Made by a program: the position numbers and the translations under genes. DNA of 11,636 nucleotides. Source: an uncultured Eubacteriales bacterium (GTDB taxonomy: Bacteria; Bacillota_A; Clostridia; Christensenellales; Aristaeellaceae). Shown here in pieces: positions 8,333-11,636 of the stretch. Positions within the stretch are counted from its first letter, which is position 1. Every line of letters begins with the position of its first letter. Under the pieces are notes generated by a model. The model searched no databases and was not told the DNA's origin. It saw only the letters and a list, made by a program, of their open reading frames with translations. Location: assembly GCA_902775835.1 (NCBI GenBank), contig CACYNZ010000182.1:1-11636 (forward strand). Reading direction: 5' to 3'.

Positions 8333-9042
8333 CAGTGCTTCAACCGCTTGTCGCATTTTCTTGCCAGCCAGGAACCCACATTCTGGAAGATTTGCACAAG
8401 AATCACCAGAACTATCACGGCAAGATACAGAACCGCGTATTTATAGCGGTTGTAGCCGATCATAATGGCGATTTTTCCGATGCCTCCGCCGCCGATGGCG
8501 CCGCTCATGGCGGTATAGCCCAGAATCGTGGTGATGGCGAGCGTGAAATTGTCAATCAGTGACGGAACGCTTTCCGGGAGCATGACTCTGAACAGAATCT
8601 GCAGCGGCGTCGCGCCCATGCTCTGCGCGGTTTCTATGATGTTGGGGCTCACTTCCCTGAGACTTGTTTCCACAAGCCGCGCCACAAACGGAAACGCGGC
8701 AATGACGAGAGGAACAATGGAAGCCGTGGTTCCCACACTGGTGCCGACAATCACGCGGGTAAGCGGAATCACCATGACAATCAGGATCAGGAAGGGAACC
8801 GAGCGCAGAAAGTTGATCAGAACATTCAGAACCCGCATCAGTCCCTTGGGCAGGGGCTTGATCCCGTGTTCATCCCCGGCCACCAGAACCATGCCCAGTG
8901 GCAGTCCGATGACAATGGCAAAGAACGTGGCGAGAATTGTTACATACAGGGTATCCCAGAGAGCTTCAGGAAAGTCCCGGAGAAAGATTTCCCAGGCTTC
9001 CGCCAGGGATTCCGGCGTGAATGCACGCTGAAACTGATTCAT
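8332..9042 (-). CDS. metI: Methionine ABC transporter permease MetI
   Basis: 236 residues, within the normal size range. Five hydrophobic segments are visible. The binding-protein-dependent permease (EAA) loop, IIETAQSMGATPLQI, begins at about residue 135; it couples to the ATPase MetN. INFLRSVPFLILIV (76-89) and the AMSGAIGGGGIG block are typical of MetI. The start ATG at 9042 overlaps the metN stop (ATGA) and has a full AAGGAGG seven bases upstream, inside the last codons of metN. It is the last gene of the operon and ends at a strong terminator. Family knowledge: two MetI and two MetN form the transporter for methionine, including D-methionine in several species. Confidence 0.94.
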   Translation of the reverse strand: MNQFQRAFTPESLAEAWEIFLRDFPEALWDTLYVTILATFFAIVIGLPLGMVLVAGDEHGIKPLPKGLMRVLNVLINFLRSVPFLILIVMVIPLTRVIVGTSVGTTASIVPLVIAAFPFVARLVETSLREVSPNIIETAQSMGATPLQILFRVMLPESVPSLIDNFTLAITTILGYTAMSGAIGGGGIGKIAIMIGYNRYKYAVLYLAVIVLVILVQIFQNVGSWLARKCDKRLKH

Positions 9043-10067
9043 GTCTCTTCCTCCTTCCGGCTGTAGTCCGCATCCACCTGAACGGTCACCTGATCCGTAT
9101 TCTTCAGGTAATTGGTGGCTTTTGCGAGCTCATCCGGCCCGCCCGGGATCTCCAGCGTCATATATCCATATGCTTTCTCCCCGATGGTGCGCGTGGAAGC
9201 TGAAAGAATGGACGCGGGAATCCCGCAGTCAATGGCCATGCGCGCAATCAGAGGTGTACGCGCAGCGGGTGCCCCGTTGAAGATCAGGCGCACGCGCTGT
9301 CCGCCCGGCGTCACCTGCAGCGTGCCTTCCATCATTTCAGGGTACACCAGGGAACGTGTCGCTTCCGCCTTGGGATTGGAGAACACTTCGCTGACTTCGC
9401 CCTCTTCCACCACGGTACCGTGCTCGAGTATGGCCACACGGCTGCAGATTTCCTGAACCACGCTCATCTGATGCGTGATTACGATCACCGTAATACCGGT
9501 TTTTTCATGGATATCCCGAATCAGCTCAAGAATCTGATGCGTGGTTTTCGGATCCAGAGCACTGGTGGCTTCATCGCACAGCAGCACCTTGGGATTGGTG
9601 GATAAGGCGCGGGCTATGGCAACTCTCTGCTGCTGCCCGCCGGAAAGCTGAGCCGGATATGCGTTGGCCTTGTCCGGCAGCTCCACCATTCTGAGCATTT
9701 CCAGGGCGCGTTTTTTCGCTTCCTCCCGCGGCATCTTGCCCAGTCTGAGAGGCAGCATGACATTTTCCAGGCACGTCTTCTGCATCAGCAGGTTAAACCC
9801 CTGAAAAATCATGGTGACCGTCCTGCGCATCTCCTGCACCTCACGGCGGTTCAGCGTTCCCAGGTCGCGTCCATCCATAATCACGGAACCTTCCGTGGGT
9901 TTTTCCAGCATGTTGATGCAGCGGACCAGCGTACTTTTTCCGGCGCCGGACATGCCGATAATGCCGTACACATCCCCGTCATGGATGGTAAGATTGATAT
10001 GCTGCAGTGCATCCACCGGTCCATCAGATGTGACAAAGCTCTTGGACAGGTTTTTCAGCTCTATCAT
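9039..10067 (-). CDS. metN: Methionine ABC transporter ATP-binding protein MetN
   Basis: 342 residues, the usual length. Walker [10 protein letters not shown] (38-46), Q-loop Gln89, signature LSGGQQQ (141-147), Walker [12 protein letters not shown] (162-172) and H-loop His199 are intact. The C-terminal NIL domain (about 262-338, starting VRLIFNG) is present. In the family it binds methionine and inhibits transport when the cell has enough, so this transporter probably keeps post-translational feedback. I chose the start at 10067 ([11 protein letters not shown]) because GGGAG lies eight bases upstream; an in-frame ATG at 10094 falls inside the preceding hairpin's U tract region. A terminator-like hairpin separates it from metQ. 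Confidence 0.95.
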   Translation of the reverse strand: MIELKNLSKSFVTSDGPVDALQHINLTIHDGDVYGIIGMSGAGKSTLVRCINMLEKPTEGSVIMDGRDLGTLNRREVQEMRRTVTMIFQGFNLLMQKTCLENVMLPLRLGKMPREEAKKRALEMLRMVELPDKANAYPAQLSGGQQQRVAIARALSTNPKVLLCDEATSALDPKTTHQILELIRDIHEKTGITVIVITHQMSVVQEICSRVAILEHGTVVEEGEVSEVFSNPKAEATRSLVYPEMMEGTLQVTPGGQRVRLIFNGAPAARTPLIARMAIDCGIPASILSASTRTIGEKAYGYMTLEIPGGPDELAKATNYLKNTDQVTVQVDADYSRKEEET

Positions 10068-10082
10068 GATTTCACTCCCGTC

Positions 10083-10116
10083 AAAAAATCGCACGGGGAC
10101 TTCTGTCCCCGTGCGA
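10083..10116 (-). terminator. Intercistronic terminator between metQ and metN
   Basis: A perfect 12-bp stem TCGCACGGGGAC / GTCCCCGTGCGA (10089-10100, 10105-10116) with a four-base loop, followed on the minus strand by TTTTTT. It begins 17 bases after the metQ stop and ends 16 bases before the metN start. Partial readthrough would give more MetQ than MetNI, and the hairpin would also protect the metQ 3' end. Confidence 0.88.
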
Positions 10117-10132
10117 AATCATAACATGTTTC

Positions 10133-10972
10133 TTACTCGATGCCAAGAGCGGAGACGTCTGCCTGCTTGCCGCCGTACAGGCCCATAGGCTCCACATGAA
10201 TGGCCGCCACGTTCACCAGGTGCGTGCCGTTTTCGGCATTGAAGTTTTCCTGATACGGAACATGGGCGAAATAGTTGGCGAAGATTTCTCCGTCTTCCAC
10301 GGAAGTATTGGGCACCACATAGTCGCTGAATTCAATGACTTCCAGCTTGATATCCTTTTCCGCAAGGATTTCAGCCGCCACAGCGAGGATCTGGGCATGA
10401 GGGGTGGGGCTGGCAGCCACGGTGATGGTCTTGCCTGCCAGAGCAGCATAGTCCACAGTGGGATCAAATCCGTCGCCGGGCTCTTCCACAGCAGAGATCA
10501 CAGCACCTTCATAGGTGGCTTCAATGTATTCCTTGACCTTGGCGCTTGTCAGGGCCGCGGCCAGGGCCTTGGCTTCATCGGTATCCTGATTGCCGTCCTT
10601 CACGGACAGCACATTGGCGTAGGGGGATTCCTTTTCAATCAGCAGGGCGTCCTGGGTGGGATTGAAACCGGCATCCAAAGCATAGTTGCTGTTGATAATG
10701 GCATAATCCACATCATCTTTCACGTTGGGCACATTGGCAGCTTCCACTTCATACAGTTCAATTTCCACCTTGCTGGAAACAATATCCTTGCCGGTAGCCA
10801 GAATGCCGGCTTCCTCGTTGAGGGTCAGGACACCATACTGCTGCAGGAGCAGAAGGGCGCGGCCTTCGTTGGTGGCATCATTGGGAACGGCAATGGTGAT
10901 CTTGTCAGCCAGGGCAAGAGAGGAAGCGAGAACCAGGGACAGGGCGAGAATCAGAGCAAATACCTTTTTCAT
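10133..10972 (-). CDS. metQ: Circularly permuted MetQ (NlpA-family methionine-binding protein), non-lipoprotein
   Basis: 279 residues. MetQ binds methionine outside the membrane and delivers it to MetNI. All expected blocks are present but in swapped order. After a signal peptide (1-22, ending SSLALA) the chain begins DKITIAVPNDATNEGRALLL, which in ordinary MetQ is the start of the second half. It continues through AIINSNYAL (91-99) and SPYANVLSV (116-124) to the usual C-terminus YEGAV (154-158). A linker rich in Glu, Gly, Asp and Pro (163-180) joins this to the ordinary mature N-terminus KTITVAASPTPHAQIL (181-196). Then come FSDYVVPN (215-222), ANYFAHVPY (232-240) and HVEPMGLYGGK (259-269), and the chain stops where the native hinge would lie. 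There is no cysteine anywhere, so no lipobox. The start at 10972 has AAGGAG nine bases upstream. It is first in the operon, which is unusual since metN often leads. Confidence 0.93.
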   Translation of the reverse strand: MKKVFALILALSLVLASSLALADKITIAVPNDATNEGRALLLLQQYGVLTLNEEAGILATGKDIVSSKVEIELYEVEAANVPNVKDDVDYAIINSNYALDAGFNPTQDALLIEKESPYANVLSVKDGNQDTDEAKALAAALTSAKVKEYIEATYEGAVISAVEEPGDGFDPTVDYAALAGKTITVAASPTPHAQILAVAAEILAEKDIKLEVIEFSDYVVPNTSVEDGEIFANYFAHVPYQENFNAENGTHLVNVAAIHVEPMGLYGGKQADVSALGIE

Positions 10973-10988
10973 AATCGTACTCTCCTTC

Positions 10989-11000
10989 ATTATATATAAT
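10989..11000. repeat. 12-bp AT palindrome just upstream of the metQ ribosome site
   Basis: ATTATATATAAT, perfectly self-complementary. It contains TATAAT on both strands but no suitable -35 was found, so an internal promoter is doubtful. It may simply keep the metQ ribosome site unstructured. Confidence 0.4.
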
Positions 11001-11047
11001 AGGTTTACGGTTATCTCATTCGGCATCCGGGAGAAAAGCTGCTGCTG

Positions 11048-11098
11048 TCACATTCGACGGCTTTCCAGGTTACAGTCTGCAGCGCGAATTCTCATCAT
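11048..11098 (-). CDS. Possible 16-codon mini-ORF between attenuator and metQ
   Basis: AAAGGAG is followed after five bases by ATGATG and an open frame encoding MMRIRAADCNLESRRM, then TGA. The ribosome site is as strong as that of metQ. It lies after the attenuator terminator, so it is transcribed only on readthrough. It could be a second small sensor, a translation re-entry site that keeps the readthrough RNA covered with ribosomes, or chance. No hairpin that it would control was found. Confidence 0.4.
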   Translation of the reverse strand: MMRIRAADCNLESRRM

Positions 11099-11120
11099 TG
11101 CATCTCCTTTCTTCAGGTAC

Positions 11121-11155
11121 AAAAAATAAGGAAGTCCCCGATGGAACTCCCTTAT
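11121..11155 (-). terminator. Attenuator terminator of the metQNI leader
   Basis: Minus-strand RNA: arms AUAAGGGAGUUCC (11155-11143) and GGGACUUCCUUAU (11138-11126) pair over 13 bp using two G-U pairs, with a four-base loop and then TTTTTT. It starts 31 bases after the leader-peptide stop and about 150 bases before the metQ start, so it must be read through for the operon to be expressed. Confidence 0.85.
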
Positions 11156-11205
11156 GCTTTCCATACCCTGTTCAGGAAGGCAGGACTTATGCTGCAGGAG
11201 TGTCC
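11143..11205 (-). promoter_or_regulatory. Candidate antiterminator pairing in the met leader
   Basis: GGACACUCC (11205-11197), inside the last leader-peptide codons, can pair with GGAGUUCC (11150-11143), part of the terminator's 5' arm: GGA with UCC and ACUCC with GGAGU, with one bulged C. The two structures exclude each other. A ribosome at the leader stop codon would cover GGACACUCC and favour the terminator; one stalled on the Met codons would leave it free. A further imperfect hairpin, GCCUUCC with GGAAAGC, lies between. The pairing was worked out by eye. Confidence 0.6.
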
Positions 11206-11285
11206 ACCGAATCGCACGCGGAAAACATGCACATGCGGCGCATGCACATCATGGACATCTGCATGAAACGATAGCCGTGCTTCAT
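11187..11285 (-). CDS. Met/Cys-rich leader peptide of the metQNI attenuator (32 aa)
   Basis: 32 codons from the ATG at 11285, with AAAGGGG eight bases upstream. The peptide begins MKHGYR; residues 7-21 read FMQMSMMCMRRMCMF, and it ends SACDSVDTPAA. Met occupies 8 of 32 positions (1, 8, 10, 12, 13, 15, 18, 20) and Cys three (14, 19, 24), far above normal frequencies. It lies about 25 bases after the predicted transcription start and just before a terminator upstream of a methionine transporter operon, as in classic amino-acid leader peptides. It has no signal peptide or membrane span. An open extension to 11378 crosses the promoter and is rejected. A metal-binding peptide is the main alternative, but position and attenuator structure favour a leader. 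Confidence 0.82.
   Translation of the reverse strand: MKHGYRFMQMSMMCMRRMCMFSACDSVDTPAA
11226..11249 (-). repeat. Met-Cys-Met coding repeat that also forms a hairpin
   Basis: ATGTGCATG occurs twice around CGCCGC, encoding MCM-RR-MCM. The RNA can fold AUGUGCAUGC with GCAUGUGCAU (10 bp including two G-U pairs, three-base loop). Placed within the control codons early in the transcript, it could act as a polymerase pause hairpin; that role is an inference. Confidence 0.6.
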
Positions 11286-11316
11286 GGTGGTTTCCCCTTT
11301 CCTTCTTGATGCTGGA

Positions 11317-11345
11317 AGCTTAACATGGGATGCGGAAGCTGTCAA
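11317..11345 (-). promoter_or_regulatory. Promoter of the metQNI leader
   Basis: Minus strand: perfect TTGACA (11345-11340), 17-bp spacer ending in TGT (extended -10), then TAAGCT (11322-11317). The expected start is near 11310, about 25 bases before the leader ATG. AGCTTCC occurs twice, 20 bp apart, next to the -35 and overlapping the end of the -10. Confidence 0.72.
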
Positions 11346-11440
11346 TTGCATTTTGGAAAAACAGCTTGTATTTATCATGTTTGTGGAATGTGGTGGATTT
11401 TTGTCCAGAGGGCCCGGATTGTAACCTTTCCCGGTCAGCC

Positions 11441-11469
11441 TTGAAAAACTATTTCAAAAGCATTACAAT
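11441..11469 (+). promoter_or_regulatory. Promoter of the last gene, with a dyad
   Basis: TTGAAA (11441-11446), 17 bp, TACAAT (11464-11469), 35 bp before the start codon. An inverted repeat TTGAAA-N5-TTTCAA (11441-11457) overlaps the -35 and spacer and could be an operator. Between this promoter and the divergent met promoter (11346-11440) nothing else was recognised. Confidence 0.75.
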
Positions 11470-11503
11470 CCTTTTGCAATTTGCAAGATTTCGAGGTGTT
11501 TGT

Positions 11504-11636
11504 ATGAATTTTTCCCGTTGCCTGTGTGCGCTGCTCTGCATTATGCTTCTCACCGGCATGCTCCTTACGGGAAGCGGCGAGGAACTGATTCAGGATGAAG
11601 CGCAGATTCCGGCTCGATCCCTGACGCTGGACGACA
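11504..11636 (+). CDS. Secreted protein, 3' end outside window
   Basis: 44 complete codons are visible. The ATG at 11504 has GAGGTG seven bases upstream and a good promoter. The N-terminus is a signal peptide (MNFSRCLCALLCIMLLTGML followed by LTGSGEE), then a polar, acidic start of the mature part (ELIQDEAQIPARSLTLDD). Cys residues at 6, 8 and 12 lie in the signal itself; there is no lipobox. The function cannot be told from this fragment. Confidence 0.7.
   Translation, partial: MNFSRCLCALLCIMLLTGMLLTGSGEELIQDEAQIPARSLTLDD

Noticed and set aside
10989..11000. Internal promoter for metQ at the TATAAT in the AT palindrome
   Set aside because: There is no -35 at 16-18 bp, and the start would fall on or next to the ribosome site.
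10973..11310. SAM riboswitch (S-box) or Met T-box in the metQ leader
   Set aside because: No T-box AGGGUGG-ACCGCG sequence and no S-box core were found, and the leader is too short and mostly occupied by an ORF. AGGGTATGG near 11172 only superficially resembles a T-box. A covariance-model search would settle it.
11286..11378. 63-codon version of the leader ORF starting at 11378
   Set aside because: The extra 31 codons cross the TTGACA/-10 promoter and precede the likely transcription start; the ATG at 11285 has the ribosome site.

Overview
The window looks like chromosomal DNA of a Bacillota (Firmicutes) bacterium. It is moderately GC-rich and has strong AGGAGG-type ribosome sites, TTGACA-N17-TATAAT-like promoters, ATGA start/stop couplings, short U-tailed terminators and Gram-positive-style SH3b and CmpB-family envelope proteins. 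The NAD kinase resembles Erysipelotrichia/Bacilli forms as I remember them, so that placement is tentative. I see no transposase, phage gene, CRISPR array, rRNA or tRNA.

Left part (1-6000), mostly housekeeping. The 3' part of ribonuclease Z (+) runs into a bidirectional terminator. Facing it is a minus-strand operon read from about 4510 down to 813: uvrB, an unannotated-size 48-residue membrane protein, a 289-residue membrane protein of unknown role, and a metallophosphoesterase. The last three are chained by ATGA overlaps. uvrB is broken: about 64 nt that should encode a conserved segment are missing, which shifts the frame. tadA (+) is divergent from uvrB, each with a clear promoter, and it overlaps tail-to-tail with nadK (-). 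A hairpin that looks like the nadK terminator lies inside tadA.

Middle part (6000-8300), envelope genes on the plus strand: a secreted protein with four SH3b repeats, its terminator, then a CmpB-type (putative type IV ABC transporter family) membrane protein with a coiled-coil tail.

Right part (8290-11345), a methionine uptake operon on the minus strand, metQ-metN-metI, and the most interesting stretch. (1) The MetQ substrate-binding protein is circularly permuted: the half that is C-terminal in ordinary MetQ comes first, straight after the signal peptide, and the ordinary N-terminal half follows. It also has no lipobox cysteine. (2) Upstream is what looks like a complete ribosome-mediated transcription attenuator: a promoter, a 32-codon leader peptide with 8 Met and 3 Cys (seven Met within codons 8-20), an intrinsic terminator, and a segment inside the last leader codons that can pair with the terminator's 5' arm as an antiterminator. 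I see no S-box or T-box. (3) A second perfect terminator hairpin sits between metQ and metNI and probably gives more binding protein than transporter. So the operon seems to sense charged Met-tRNA (perhaps also Cys) by stalling and to deliver methionine through a rearranged binding protein to a standard MetNI transporter.

The window ends in the start of another secreted protein gene (+) with its own good promoter.
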